A stretch of DNA of 53,389 bases from Pseudomonadota bacterium (GTDB lineage Bacteria > Pseudomonadota > Gammaproteobacteria > Xanthomonadales > Xanthomonadaceae), in NCBI GenBank assembly GCA_023386795.1, contig JAEWJB010000167.1:1-53389 (forward strand), given 5' to 3'. The translations under genes were made by a program, and so were the position numbers. Positions 1 through 8,867 of the stretch are shown in pieces. Below the pieces are notes generated by a model that saw nothing but the letters and a program-made list of their open reading frames with translations, was not told the origin of the DNA and searched no databases. Numbering within the stretch: the stretch's first letter is position 1; each line of letters begins with the position of its first letter.

Positions 1-1
1 G

Positions 2-1282
2 CGCATGCTTGCACTGGGCACGCATCCGCGGCTGGCGGCGATGCTGCTGCAGGCGCAGGGGCGGCGCGCGCAGGCACTGGCCTGCGACCTCGCCGCATTG
101 ATCGAAGCACGCGATCCGCTGCGTCAGGGGGGCGATGCACTCGCCGCCCGCTGGCGCGCCCTGGCCGCGTTCCGCCGTGGGCGGGCGCCGGCCGATGCGA
201 ACCGCGGCGGGCTGGCGGCCATCGAGGCCGCCGCCAGGCAATGGCGCCGCCGCGTGCGCTGCGAGGCCGCGCCGCCGGACGACATCGAAGCACACGAGCT
301 CGGCGATGTGCTCGCCCATGCCTTCCCCGACCGCATCGCCGCGCGCCACCCCACCGATCCGATGCGCTACCTGCTGGCCAATGGCCGCAGCGCCCGGCTG
401 TTCGACAGCAGCGACCTGCGTGGCGAGCCTTGGCTGGTGGCCAGCGAACTGCGCTTCGAAGCGCGCGATGGCCTGGTGCTGCGGGCCGCGCCGGTGGACG
501 AGCGCTGGCTACGCCGCGAGTTCCCCGATCGCTTCGTGCAGGAAGACACGGTGCGCTGGGATGCCGAACGGCGCGCACTGGTGGCGCTGCGCGAAACACG
601 CTTCGACCGCATCGTGCTGGACAGCCGCTCGGCCGGCAGCGTGGACCCGGCGCATGCCGCCGCCGCGCTGACCGATGCCGTGCGCGAGCTGGGGCTGGAA
701 GCGCTGCCGTGGACCGACGGCCTGCGGCAGTGGCGGGCACGCGTGCAATCGCTGCGCCAATGGATGCCGGAGCTGGCGCTGCCCGATTACGGCGACGCCG
801 CGCTGCTGGCCACGCTGGACGACTGGCTGAAGCCGGCCTTTGCCGGCAAGCGCCGGCTCGATGCACTGGGCGAAGAAGAACTGGGCGAGGCGCTGAAGTC
901 GCCGCTGCCCTGGGCGCAGCGGCAACTCGTGGAGCGCCACGCGCCCACCCGCATCACCGTGCCTTCGGGCATGGAGCGGCGCATCGAATACGCGCTCGAC
1001 CACGAGGACGCGCCATTGCCGCCCGTGCTGGCGGTGAAGCTGCAGGAACTGTTCGGCCTGGCCGACACCCCGCGCGTGGCCGATGGCCGCGTGCCGCTCA
1101 CCCTGCACCTGCTCTCGCCAGGGGGGCGGCCGCTGCAGGTCACCCAGGACCTGCGCAGTTTCTGGAGCAACACCTACCCGGAAGTTCGCAAGGAGATGAA
1201 GGGTCGGTATCCCAAGCATCCCTGGCCGGACGACCCCTGGAGCGCCACCGCGACGCACCGCGCCAAGCCACGCGGCACCTGA
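2..1282 (+). CDS. hrpB: ATP-dependent RNA helicase HrpB, C-terminal part (cut by the window edge)
   Basis: The frame is open from the first bases, so the gene starts upstream and only about 426 C-terminal residues are seen; the DEAH motor domain is missing. What remains matches the HrpB-specific C-terminal region: a helical stretch after the helicase core, then a conserved tail with 'LQELFGLADTPRVADGRVP', 'LHLLSPGGRPLQVTQDL' and the near-terminal 'YPEVRKEMKGRYPKHPWPDD', the family's signature ending. HrpB is a DEAH-box helicase-like ATPase common in proteobacteria, with a poorly defined role in RNA metabolism. It ends about 110 bases before the next gene on the same strand. Confidence 0.93.
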   Translation, partial: RMLALGTHPRLAAMLLQAQGRRAQALACDLAALIEARDPLRQGGDALAARWRALAAFRRGRAPADANRGGLAAIEAAARQWRRRVRCEAAPPDDIEAHELGDVLAHAFPDRIAARHPTDPMRYLLANGRSARLFDSSDLRGEPWLVASELRFEARDGLVLRAAPVDERWLRREFPDRFVQEDTVRWDAERRALVALRETRFDRIVLDSRSAGSVDPAHAAAALTDAVRELGLEALPWTDGLRQWRARVQSLRQWMPELALPDYGDAALLATLDDWLKPAFAGKRRLDALGEEELGEALKSPLPWAQRQLVERHAPTRITVPSGMERRIEYALDHEDAPLPPVLAVKLQELFGLADTPRVADGRVPLTLHLLSPGGRPLQVTQDLRSFWSNTYPEVRKEMKGRYPKHPWPDDPWSATATHRAKPRGT

Positions 1283-1390
1283 GCCCCGGTTCAGCGCCCG
1301 GACATCGCCGGGGCCGCGTACTGACATCGTCTATACGTCCCGCCCTCGACACTGGGCGCCCATAGCCGTCGAACCAAGGAATCCCCCGCC

Positions 1391-1798
1391 ATGAGCAGAC
1401 TGACCGTGATCACCGACCGGGCGCTGGAACGCGCGATGGACCTGGCCTCCAGCGCGGGCGACGGCCTGCGCCATGCCGGCAGCAACCTGCGCGACCATGT
1501 CGCCCCGCAGGCGATGGACTGGATCAAGACCGGCGCGGCGCTGGGCGCGGTGAAGTCGGGTGGCAAGGTGGCTGGCCGCCTGGCACGGCGCAACCCGGCG
1601 GTGACCATCGCCGCGGCCGCCGCCGGTGTCGGCCTGATCGCCTATGCGCTGTATCGCAAGAAGAAGCAGCGCGACGCCGCCGCCATCGACGGCAGTGCGC
1701 AGCGGATCGAGCAGACCGGCAACGCGAATGCACGTCGCGCCGCCCGCCAGCAGTATCGCGGTCGCACCGTCGATCCGAGCGACGAAGCCGGCGCCTGA
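1391..1798 (+). CDS. Small single-pass membrane protein of unknown function (135 aa)
   Basis: I do not recognise a named family. The protein has an amphipathic N-terminal half (residues 1-65), one predicted membrane helix at about residues 70-88 (Ala/Val/Ile/Gly-rich, ending in 'YALYRKKKQ', so a basic cytoplasmic flank is likely), and a polar basic tail. The layout recalls small membrane proteins with ElaB/YqjD-like topology, but sequence support is lacking. The ATG is preceded by AAGGA at a good distance. A strong hairpin terminator follows the stop codon, so the gene is probably monocistronic. Confidence 0.75.
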   Translation: MSRLTVITDRALERAMDLASSAGDGLRHAGSNLRDHVAPQAMDWIKTGAALGAVKSGGKVAGRLARRNPAVTIAAAAAGVGLIAYALYRKKKQRDAAAIDGSAQRIEQTGNANARRAARQQYRGRTVDPSDEAGA

Positions 1799-1817
1799 TC
1801 GCCGCGCCCTGGCAGCA

Positions 1818-1855
1818 GAAGAACGCCGCGTTGATCGCGGCGTTCTTCGTTTCAG
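1818..1855 (+). terminator. Rho-independent-type hairpin between convergent genes
   Basis: A perfect 13-bp stem (1818-1830 paired with 1836-1848, loop TTGAT) is followed by TTCGTTTC on the plus strand. The core is GAACGCCGCG/CGCGGCGTTC. It lies between the small membrane protein gene and the convergent dgoA fusion gene (stop at 1852-1854), so it may stop transcription from both sides. The T tract is short. Confidence 0.7.
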
Positions 1856-3279
1856 GGATGGATGACGAACAGGCCCCCCGAGCCGGGGTAGGCCGCCAGC
1901 GCCTGTGGCGACAAGCGCGCACGCGCCGTGCTGACGAACAGCCGCCCATCCGGCGCGAAGCACAGCGCGCCCACGTGCGGCGCGGGCACGGCGATGGTGC
2001 GCAACACCGCACCGTTGTCGGCCAGCTCCACGACCGCGTTGCCGCCCCACATCGCCACCCACAGCCGACCTTGCGGCGACATCGCCAGACCGTCGGGCTT
2101 GCCGGGCACGCCGAGGAAATCCGTCACCACCTTCGGCTCGCCGAGCGTGCCGGCGGCCACGTCGGCCGGGTAGGCCAGCAACGTGCGTGCCAGCGTGTCG
2201 ATGACGAAGAGGGTGCGGCCGTCGGGCGAGAACGCCATGCCATTGGCCACGCCGAGCCCTTCGGCGACGCGACGCGCAGGCCGGCCCGGATGCGGCGCAT
2301 GGAACAGCGCGCCCTTGCCGGACAACAGGCCGCGGTGCATCGAGCCACCCCACAGGCCTCCCTTCGCATCGACGGTCATGTCGTTGAGGCGACAGCCCGC
2401 GCCCAGGTCGATATCCGGGCCGGGGGTGATCGTGCCGTCGGTCGTCATCGCGAGGAAATGGGTCTCGCCATTGCCCACCCATTGCCCGTCGTGCAACGCC
2501 AGCGACCACACCGGCTCGGCAAGCGGTATGCGGGTGCAGTGCTGCCCATCCCAGCGCAGCAGTGCCGAAGCGGTGGGTTCCAGCCACACCACTTCCCCTT
2601 CGCGCCAACGCGGTGCTTCGCCCACCAATACCTGCGGGTTACAGACCAGTTCCGCGCGCGGCGGGCGATGCCGCAGCACGTCCAGCCAGGCGCGTGCCCG
2701 CGCGCCCACTTCTTCCGGCGCGCGGCCCGGCTTGTAGAGGTCCGAACCCACCCCGATGGCGGTGACGCCGGCCGCGCGCAGGGCGGGAAGCTCATTCGCC
2801 TCCACGCCGCCGACCGCCACCAGCTGTACTCCCTTCGGGAGCACGGCCGACAGCGCCGACAAGCGCGGCACCGCGCCGTGCGCGGGGAAAGCCTTGAGAT
2901 GCCGCGCGCCGGCCGCGATGGCAGCGAACGCTTCCGAAGGCGTGGAGAACCCCGGCATCGACACCATGCCATGTGCCGCCGTGGCGCGGATGACGTCCGC
3001 ATCGGTGTTGGGCGACACGCAGAACGCACAACCGAGCGCCGCCAGTTTCTCCACCTCGTCCACCCGCAGCACCGTGCCGGCACCGATCAGCATGCGGCCC
3101 TCGAAATGGCGGACCAAGGCGGCGATGGTGCTGAAAGGATCGGGTGAATTGAGGGGTACTTCGGCCACCCGCACACCGGCGTCGTACAGCGCCTGCACCA
3201 CCTCGATGGCGTCTTCGTGCAGGCCGCGCAGGATCGCCACCAACGGCGCCTGCGCAAGAATCTCGTCGAACGTGCTCAT
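1852..3279 (-). CDS. dgoA: Fusion of 2-dehydro-3-deoxy-6-phosphogalactonate aldolase (DgoA) and SMP-30/gluconolactonase-type lactonase
   Basis: This 475-residue protein joins two enzymes in one frame. Residues 1-205 are a class I KDPG/KDPGal aldolase, which splits 2-dehydro-3-deoxy-6-phosphogalactonate into pyruvate and glyceraldehyde 3-phosphate. E40 lies in 'VAEVPLNSP' and the Schiff-base lysine is K129 in 'HLKAFPA'. Residues 215-475 are a six-bladed SMP-30/gluconolactonase propeller with the expected metal ligands: E221 ('GEAPRW'), N299 ('RLNDM'), N346 ('ANGMAFSPDG') and D396 ('KPDGLAM'). Stand-alone DgoA is about 205 residues, so the lactonase is a clean C-terminal addition with a very short linker. 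The start at MSTFDEI is chosen because it overlaps the dgoK stop as ATGA; a longer upstream start would run through dgoK. It is the last gene of the SDR-dgoK-dgoA unit. I infer that the propeller opens the aldonolactone made earlier in the pathway. Confidence 0.93.
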   Translation of the reverse strand: MSTFDEILAQAPLVAILRGLHEDAIEVVQALYDAGVRVAEVPLNSPDPFSTIAALVRHFEGRMLIGAGTVLRVDEVEKLAALGCAFCVSPNTDADVIRATAAHGMVSMPGFSTPSEAFAAIAAGARHLKAFPAHGAVPRLSALSAVLPKGVQLVAVGGVEANELPALRAAGVTAIGVGSDLYKPGRAPEEVGARARAWLDVLRHRPPRAELVCNPQVLVGEAPRWREGEVVWLEPTASALLRWDGQHCTRIPLAEPVWSLALHDGQWVGNGETHFLAMTTDGTITPGPDIDLGAGCRLNDMTVDAKGGLWGGSMHRGLLSGKGALFHAPHPGRPARRVAEGLGVANGMAFSPDGRTLFVIDTLARTLLAYPADVAAGTLGEPKVVTDFLGVPGKPDGLAMSPQGRLWVAMWGGNAVVELADNGAVLRTIAVPAPHVGALCFAPDGRLFVSTARARLSPQALAAYPGSGGLFVIHP

Positions 3280-4205
3280 GCCGCGACCGCTTCGGCGTGC
3301 AAGGCGGCAAAGCCGCGCGTGACCGCATCGTGGGAGAGGATCTGCCGGGCCTGCCCGCCCAGTGCCGCCACGCCCGCGGCATACAGCGCACACACTGGTA
3401 CGGCGCCGACCAGCGGCAGCGTGCCGGCCAGCGCGCCCGGCCACAGCCGGGCCACATCGGCCAGCTCGGCGCCGATCAGCAGGCCGCGCAGGTAGGAGGC
3501 CCCCTCGCGCCTGGGCAGGTCCTGGCGGATCACCCGGGCGCGGGCGCCGAACAGCAACGTGCCCAGGCCGAGCCCGCTGTCGTGCCCGGCTTTCAGGCCG
3601 GCGTGGAAGGCATCGCCGTCAACCGCCGGACCGTCGACCACCGAGGCGAGCAAGCCGGCCGCGGTCAGGCGATCGAAGATTTCCCCGGACATCGCGGTCA
3701 TGAACTCGACCACCGCGCCCTCGCCCAGGCGCACCCACTTGCTGTGCGTGCCCGGCAATGCGACCAGCCCGCTGGCGGGCACCTGCCCGGCAGCGATCAG
3801 TCCGAGAAGTTCGGTCTCCTCGCCCCGCATGATGTCCGGTGCATCGTCCACCGCGCGACGGCAGGCCAGCCCCGGCACGATGGCCACCGGCACCTCGCCG
3901 ATGCGCACCTCGTGCAGGTGTCCCGCCAGCTGGGCCAGGGAGGTCGGGCAATCAACGTAGCCCGCATCGCTCCAGCCGATGTTCGAGCCGATCATGCCGC
4001 TGGCGTAGGCGCGCGCCGCCTGTGGCCAGCGTGCGGCGAGCTCGGCGACCATCGCCTGCATCTGCGCGCGCTCCAGCCCGGCAATGCCGCGTGGCTGTTC
4101 CACCGAGTCGCGCACCGCGCCGTCGGCGCCGATCAGGAAAGCACGGAAGTTGGAGCTGCCCCAGTTGATCCCGACGATGTCGCCGCCGTCCTTGTCCCAC
4201 GTCAT
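3276..4205 (-). CDS. dgoK: 2-dehydro-3-deoxygalactonokinase (DgoK)
   Basis: A 309-residue ASKHA-fold sugar kinase that phosphorylates 2-dehydro-3-deoxygalactonate at O6 with ATP, feeding the aldolase encoded immediately downstream (4-nt overlap). Family landmarks are visible: the N-terminal phosphate loop 'GINWGSSNFRAFL' (residues 12-24), 'ASGMIGSNIGW', 'IVPGL', 'MRGEETELLG', 'LPGTHSKWV' and 'LRGLLIGAEL'. The phosphate-loop position that is Asp in E. coli DgoK ('AIDWGSTN') is Asn14 here. The start lies just inside the end of the upstream SDR gene (overlap 4202-4205), which points to translational coupling. Length fits the family. Confidence 0.92.
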   Translation of the reverse strand: MTWDKDGGDIVGINWGSSNFRAFLIGADGAVRDSVEQPRGIAGLERAQMQAMVAELAARWPQAARAYASGMIGSNIGWSDAGYVDCPTSLAQLAGHLHEVRIGEVPVAIVPGLACRRAVDDAPDIMRGEETELLGLIAAGQVPASGLVALPGTHSKWVRLGEGAVVEFMTAMSGEIFDRLTAAGLLASVVDGPAVDGDAFHAGLKAGHDSGLGLGTLLFGARARVIRQDLPRREGASYLRGLLIGAELADVARLWPGALAGTLPLVGAVPVCALYAAGVAALGGQARQILSHDAVTRGFAALHAEAVAA

Positions 4206-4942
4206 CGTCGCGTTACTCCCGCCCCGCCATCCAAAGGAAAGATGCCGCCCGTGATCCAGCCACTGCGCGGCGATACCAGAAACAGCGCCAGTTCCGCGGC
4301 GTCCTCGGGCGTGCCCAGGCGGCCCAGCGGGTGGCGCTGCACGTTGCGTGCCCGCGCGACAGCCGGATCGTCGGCACGGGCGAAGGAAGCCTGCAGCATC
4401 GGCGTATCCACCGAGGCCGGGGCGATCACGTTGACGCGCACGTTGTCCGGCGCGAACTCCAGCGCCGCGGTGCGCGCCATTTCCTCCAGCGCCGCCTTGG
4501 AGGCGGCGTAGGCGGCGAGCGTGGGCGTGCCGAAGCGCGCGTTGATCGAGGACACCAGCGCGACCGCGCCCTGCCGCCGCGCGCGCATGCCCGGCACCAC
4601 CTCGCGCATCACCCGCAGCGCGCCGAGCACGTTCACCGAGTAGGTATCCAGCCAGAGCGCATCGTCGTCGTCCAGCGTGCCACCGGGCGGGCAGACACCC
4701 GCGCAATGCACCAGCGAGGTGACCGTCCCCAGCGCCGACACCAGCTGCCCCACCGCCTGCGCCACGGCCTCGCCCGAGCGCAGGTCGGCCTGGGCGCTGG
4801 CGTCGGCGCCGTCTACCGGTTGCCGGTCGAGGGCCGCCACCCGCGCCCCTTCGCCCCGCAACCGCTGCACCACCGCAGCGCCGATGCCGCTGGCCGCACC
4901 GCTGACCAGCACCACCTCACCGTGCATCACGCCTTCCGCCAT
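4202..4942 (-). CDS. SDR-family NAD(P)-dependent oxidoreductase, probable sugar/aldonate dehydrogenase
   Basis: A 246-residue classical short-chain dehydrogenase. The cofactor loop is at 14-21 ('SGAASGIG'). D39 at the end of beta-2 ('AALDR') suggests NAD rather than NADP. The catalytic set is S131/S132, Y145 and K149 ('YAASK'). The C-terminal 'GWITGGIFPLDGG' is typical. It sits between the TonB receptor and dgoK with a coupled end, so it probably oxidises the imported sugar (a galactose/aldose 1-dehydrogenase making the lactone opened by the SMP-30 domain) or a keto-deoxy intermediate; sequence alone does not decide. An internal start at 4927 is possible, but 4942 has a better Shine-Dalgarno (GGGAGG). 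Confidence 0.88.
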   Translation of the reverse strand: MAEGVMHGEVVLVSGAASGIGAAVVQRLRGEGARVAALDRQPVDGADASAQADLRSGEAVAQAVGQLVSALGTVTSLVHCAGVCPPGGTLDDDDALWLDTYSVNVLGALRVMREVVPGMRARRQGAVALVSSINARFGTPTLAAYAASKAALEEMARTAALEFAPDNVRVNVIAPASVDTPMLQASFARADDPAVARARNVQRHPLGRLGTPEDAAELALFLVSPRSGWITGGIFPLDGGAGVTRR

Positions 4943-4966
4943 TTCGCCCGTCGCCTCCCTGTGCCG

Positions 4967-7645
4967 TCAGAACCGGTACGTCAGGCTGGCCTTGTAGGAC
5001 CGGCCGAACACCACATTGGTGCGCAGGCCTTCGTCGTAGCCGTCGAAGGTGCGCTGTTCGCTGTCGAGCAGGTTGTTGCCTTCCAGCTTGAACGACAGGC
5101 GATCGCTGAAATCGTAGCTCAGCGTGGCCGACAGGTCCTTGTAGGTGTCGTTGTAGATGCCGGTGGCGGCGCTGGACAGGCCGACGAGGTACTTGTCACG
5201 CCAGTTGTAGGCCAGGCGCACGCCGAACGGGCCGTTCTCGTAGTAGCCGATCAGGTTGACGTTGTTCTTCGACAGCCCCGGGAACGTCATCGCATTGCCG
5301 GTGACATCGGTGATCGGCGTCTCCGAGTCGATGTAGGTATAGGTGGTCACCACGCCGAAGCCGTCGAGCATGCCGGTGAACGGCACCTGCGCCAGCAGCT
5401 CCACGCCCTTCACCTTGGCCTTGTCGCCGTTGATCTTGCGCAGCACCAGGTAGTTGACGTTGTTGTAGACCTCGGCGTTCTGCTGCTGGACGATGAAGGT
5501 GGACACGTCCTTGTAGAACAGGCCGGCCGAGAGCACGCCCTGGCCGCCGTAGTACCACTCCAGTGACACGTCGTACTGGTTGGCCTTGAACGGATCCAGG
5601 TCGGGCGCGCCGCCGGTGCCGGTACCGTAGGAGGTCTGCACGCCGTTGGCGTCGAACACCGCGTTGTTGTTGAGGGTGACGCCGTTGTTGAGGTCTTCGG
5701 TGTTCGGGAACGCCACCACCTTGGCCGCGCCACCGCGCAGCACCAGGGTGTCGGTCAGCTGCAGCTTGGCCACCGCCGAGGGCAGCGCCTCGTCGTCGCG
5801 GCGGCTGAAGGTGGAGGGTGTCACGCTGCCGTTGCCACCGAGCACGTTGCCGCGCGAATCCAGGTCACGGCGCACGAAGCGCACGCCGACATTGCCGGTC
5901 AGGCCCATGTTGCCGACCTCGGTGTCCCAGTTGAGCTTGGCGTAGGCCTCCAGGAAGTCCTCGTCCACGCTGAAGGTGGAGCCGTAGGCCAGCGCGCTGC
6001 TGCCCGGGTTGAGGCACTGCGGGTTCTGCGAGATCGCCGGGATATTGGTGAAGCTGTCGCAGCCCCCGAATGCACCGCGGTAGGCGCCCAGGTATTCGCG
6101 CGGCAGACCGGCGAATTCGCCGGGCATGAAGTCGAAGTTGCTGTACAGGCGGATGTAATCGCCCATCTGCGCGACCGGGATGCCGCCAGCTGGGCGGATG
6201 TCCGCGCGCAGCGGGTTCTGCAGGCTTTCCAGGCGATTGAAGCGCGCGCCGAAGTCCAGCGAACGCAGCGGGCCGTCGTTGAACGCCCAGCTCCAGTCGG
6301 TACGCAGCGCCTTGGTGTCGGTCTCCGCACGCCAGTCGTTGTCGAACATGATGGTCATGCGCCACTGCGAGGGGTCGGTGACGTCCACGCCGCTGACGTT
6401 GAAACTGCCGAAGTTGCCGCTGCGCAGGTCGAAGTCGGTAACCGAGGTCAGGCCGGCCATCGGTGCCAGGCGCATGTAGTGCTGGTCGTAGCGGGCGGTG
6501 GACTTGCCATAGTCGGCCTCGACCGAGCCATCGAGCTGCTCGCCCACGCGGAACTTGGCCGTCAGCGCGGTGGAGAAGATGTCCGAGTCGATGTCGGCCA
6601 CCTCGCTGTTGAGCAGCACGGTGCCGGTCGAGCGGCCGGCGAGCAGGATGTCGTGGTCCGAGTAGGTGGCGTTGCTCAGGCCTGCGGACGGGTTGAAGGC
6701 GATCCAGTAGCGGTCGCGCTTGGCATCCTGGCGCGAATAGAAGGTGTCGGAGGTGATCTCCACGCCGTCCACCGGACGCCACTGCAGCACCACGCTGGCG
6801 CCGACCTTGTCGCGGTCGTCGTCGATGTTCTGCGCGCGCATGTCGGTGCTGCCGAAGCGTACCTGGGTGGGGTCGGCGGGGTCGTTGAAGCGCGAGTAGC
6901 CGGAGAAGGTATCCAGGCCCTGCTGCACGACCTCGCGCTTGCTGTAGGTCGCCGAGATGAGCGCGCCGAATCGGCGGTCATCGGTGCGCGTGGACAACAG
7001 CGCGAAGGCGTTCTGGCCGTACGAATCGGAAAGCTCGTCGTAGGTGCCGGCAAGGCTGACGACGTTCTGCTCGCCATCGCCGTACAGCGGCTGGCGGGTC
7101 TGGATGTCGACGATGCCGCCCAGGCCACCGGCGATCTGGTCCGAACCGGCGAGCTTGGTGACGGTCAGGCGCGAGATCAGTTCGGACGGCACCAGCGAGA
7201 GCAGGCCGTAGGTGGAGGTGGCCAGCTGGTCCAGCCCGTTGCCGCCGCGGCCGGTGGCATCGACGATCTGCCGACCGTTGTAGAGCAGCACGTTTTCCTT
7301 GAAACCACGCACGAGGATGTCGCTGCCCTCGCCCATGCCGCGTTCCAGCTGCACGCCGGCCACGCGCGAGAGCGACTCGGCCACGTTGCTGTCGGGCAGC
7401 TTGCCGATGTCGTCGGCGACGATGGCGTCGACGATCTGCGGCGAGTCGCGCTTGATGTCGCGCGAGGCTTCCAGGCTGCCGCGGATGCCGGTCACGGTCA
7501 CGGCGTCGAGCGTGGTGGCCTGCGAATCGGCGGCCGCTGCGGACGGCGCCGGTGGTGCCTCGGCCGATTGCGCCAGCGCCACGCAGGGCGTCAGCAGGCA
7601 GGCGGCCAAGGCGGTGGACAAGGTGGAACGTCGAAAGCTACGCAT
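4967..7645 (-). CDS. TonB-dependent receptor, Xanthomonas/Caulobacter type, likely carbohydrate importer
   Basis: An 892-residue outer-membrane TonB-dependent transporter. Residues 1-25 form a signal peptide ending 'CVALAQ'. A TonB-box-like segment ('LDAVTVTG') and a plug domain follow ('IVDAIVADDIGKLPDSNVAESLSRVAGVQ', split here as a recognisable pattern around residues 69-98). Then comes a long beta-barrel ending in the canonical terminal Phe ('KASLTYRF'). The plug wording is that of the large carbohydrate-associated subfamily of Xanthomonas and Caulobacter rather than of siderophore receptors. It is the first gene of the unit running into SDR-dgoK-dgoA, with only about 24 bases to the SDR gene, so it probably imports the sugar or oligosaccharide that the island degrades. 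An IclR-type operator candidate lies about 155 bases upstream. The start at MRSFRRS is chosen because it begins the signal peptide. Confidence 0.93.
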   Translation of the reverse strand: MRSFRRSTLSTALAACLLTPCVALAQSAEAPPAPSAAAADSQATTLDAVTVTGIRGSLEASRDIKRDSPQIVDAIVADDIGKLPDSNVAESLSRVAGVQLERGMGEGSDILVRGFKENVLLYNGRQIVDATGRGGNGLDQLATSTYGLLSLVPSELISRLTVTKLAGSDQIAGGLGGIVDIQTRQPLYGDGEQNVVSLAGTYDELSDSYGQNAFALLSTRTDDRRFGALISATYSKREVVQQGLDTFSGYSRFNDPADPTQVRFGSTDMRAQNIDDDRDKVGASVVLQWRPVDGVEITSDTFYSRQDAKRDRYWIAFNPSAGLSNATYSDHDILLAGRSTGTVLLNSEVADIDSDIFSTALTAKFRVGEQLDGSVEADYGKSTARYDQHYMRLAPMAGLTSVTDFDLRSGNFGSFNVSGVDVTDPSQWRMTIMFDNDWRAETDTKALRTDWSWAFNDGPLRSLDFGARFNRLESLQNPLRADIRPAGGIPVAQMGDYIRLYSNFDFMPGEFAGLPREYLGAYRGAFGGCDSFTNIPAISQNPQCLNPGSSALAYGSTFSVDEDFLEAYAKLNWDTEVGNMGLTGNVGVRFVRRDLDSRGNVLGGNGSVTPSTFSRRDDEALPSAVAKLQLTDTLVLRGGAAKVVAFPNTEDLNNGVTLNNNAVFDANGVQTSYGTGTGGAPDLDPFKANQYDVSLEWYYGGQGVLSAGLFYKDVSTFIVQQQNAEVYNNVNYLVLRKINGDKAKVKGVELLAQVPFTGMLDGFGVVTTYTYIDSETPITDVTGNAMTFPGLSKNNVNLIGYYENGPFGVRLAYNWRDKYLVGLSSAATGIYNDTYKDLSATLSYDFSDRLSFKLEGNNLLDSEQRTFDGYDEGLRTNVVFGRSYKASLTYRF

Positions 7646-7801
7646 GTGTTGGGCCCTCCCCCAATGTAGGAACCGAAGCGCCGCCGCCGGGGGTGGCGAG
7701 GGCGCATGACGCGCGCCCTCCCCCCTCGTCCACCCGGTGATACCGCCCTTCGATACAGCGTGATTCGTCGATGACTGCTGCACTGCGACTTGGCAGTGTT
7801 G

Positions 7802-7816
7802 TAGCTAATATAGCAA
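7802..7816. promoter_or_regulatory. Candidate IclR operator, copy A (divergent TonB receptor / lyase promoters)
   Basis: TAGCTA-ATA-TAGCAA, an inverted repeat of 6-3-6 layout in an AT-rich patch of the 289-base intergenic stretch 7646-7934. It differs by one base per half-site at most from copy B (TTGCTA-TTG-TAGCAA) in front of the MFS gene. Its position between the divergent receptor and lyase genes suits control of both. The rest of this gap shows no ORF, RNA gene or clear terminator. Confidence 0.6.
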
Positions 7817-7934
7817 TATGATTTCGGTGCGCACGCTGCAGCGCAACGTAGAAACTGAAACAGGCTCCGTAGGAGCCCGCTTTCGCCCGTCAACCTGTTG
7901 CTTATAACGGCACACTTACCGCAAGGACCCGGCC

Positions 7935-8867
7935 ATGGCCGAACTGCAAGGCGTCTTCCCCATCCTCCCGACGATCTTCCACGCCGACGGCTCCGTCGAT
8001 GAGGCGGGGATGGCCAACGTGTTCGAGTACATCCTCGGCGCCGGTGCGGCCGGCGTGGTGTTTCCCGGTCTGGCGAGCGAGTACGACATGCTCACCGCCG
8101 AGGAGCGCCTGCATCTCACCGCGCGACTGGGCGAATGGAACCGCGGCCGCGTCCCGCTGATCGTCGGCGCGAGCGCCAGGACGGTAGAGGAGGCGATCGC
8201 CTTCGCGCGGGCCGGCGGCGAGGCCGGTGCGCAGGCTGCGATGGTGCTGACGCCGCATCGCCATGCTGGCGATGCCGACGCGATGGCCACGTTCTTCGAG
8301 CGCCTGCATGCCGAATCCGGCGTGGCGGTGATGCTGCAGAACGCGCCGGCGCCGATGGGCGTGGGCCTGGGCGTGGAGGAAGTGGTGGCGCTGGCCGCGC
8401 GCGTGCCGGGCATCGAGTACGTCAAGGAAGAGACGATGCCGTCGGGCCATCGCATCACCGCACTGTCCGAACAGGCCGGCCGCAGCCAGGTGCGCGCGGT
8501 GTTCGGTGGCGCCGGCGCGCGCTACGTGCTCGATGAGCTCGGTCGCGGCGCGGTAGGCACCATGCCGGCATGCGAGATCACCGAGGTGCATGTGGCGATG
8601 CTGGCGGCCTGGGCGGCCGGAGACCACGCACGCGCGCGCGAACTGTTCGAGCGCACGCTGCCGCTGCTCAGCATGCAGGCGGTGTTCCGTTGGCGGCTCA
8701 CCAAGGCCGTTTTGCTGCGTCGGGGGCTGATCGCCAGCGACAAGGTGCGCGCGCCGGGCCCGGCGCTGGATGCGTTCGACCAGCGCGAACTGGATATCCT
8801 GCTCGACCGCATCGCCGACCTGCTGCCGCTGGACCGGGTGCCCGGGCAGGCACAGAGGACTTCCTGA
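7935..8867 (+). CDS. DHDPS/N-acetylneuraminate lyase-family protein, probable keto-deoxy sugar acid aldolase or dehydratase
   Basis: A 310-residue (beta/alpha)8 class I lyase-superfamily protein. The Schiff-base lysine is K164 in 'IEYVKEE'. The N-terminal landmark 'GVFPILPTIFHADGSVD' fits the family. The tyrosine that relays protons in DHDPS and KDG aldolase ('YNxP') is replaced by Q135 in 'VMLQNAPAPMG', which argues against both plain dihydrodipicolinate synthase and the classic aldolase. Members with altered residues here include keto-deoxy sugar acid dehydratases and aldolases. It is the first gene after the divergent promoter and overlaps the dehydratase gene by one base (TGATG), so the two are coupled. 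I infer action on the 2-keto-3-deoxy acid made by that dehydratase, as an alternative to the phosphorylated DgoK/DgoA route. Confidence 0.85.
   Translation: MAELQGVFPILPTIFHADGSVDEAGMANVFEYILGAGAAGVVFPGLASEYDMLTAEERLHLTARLGEWNRGRVPLIVGASARTVEEAIAFARAGGEAGAQAAMVLTPHRHAGDADAMATFFERLHAESGVAVMLQNAPAPMGVGLGVEEVVALAARVPGIEYVKEETMPSGHRITALSEQAGRSQVRAVFGGAGARYVLDELGRGAVGTMPACEITEVHVAMLAAWAAGDHARARELFERTLPLLSMQAVFRWRLTKAVLLRRGLIASDKVRAPGPALDAFDQRELDILLDRIADLLPLDRVPGQAQRTS

Noticed and set aside
3280..3444. Longer N-terminus for the DgoA fusion
   Set aside because: It would overlap dgoK by 165 bases and adds Arg/Gly-rich shadow sequence; the ATGA-coupled start fits DgoA length.
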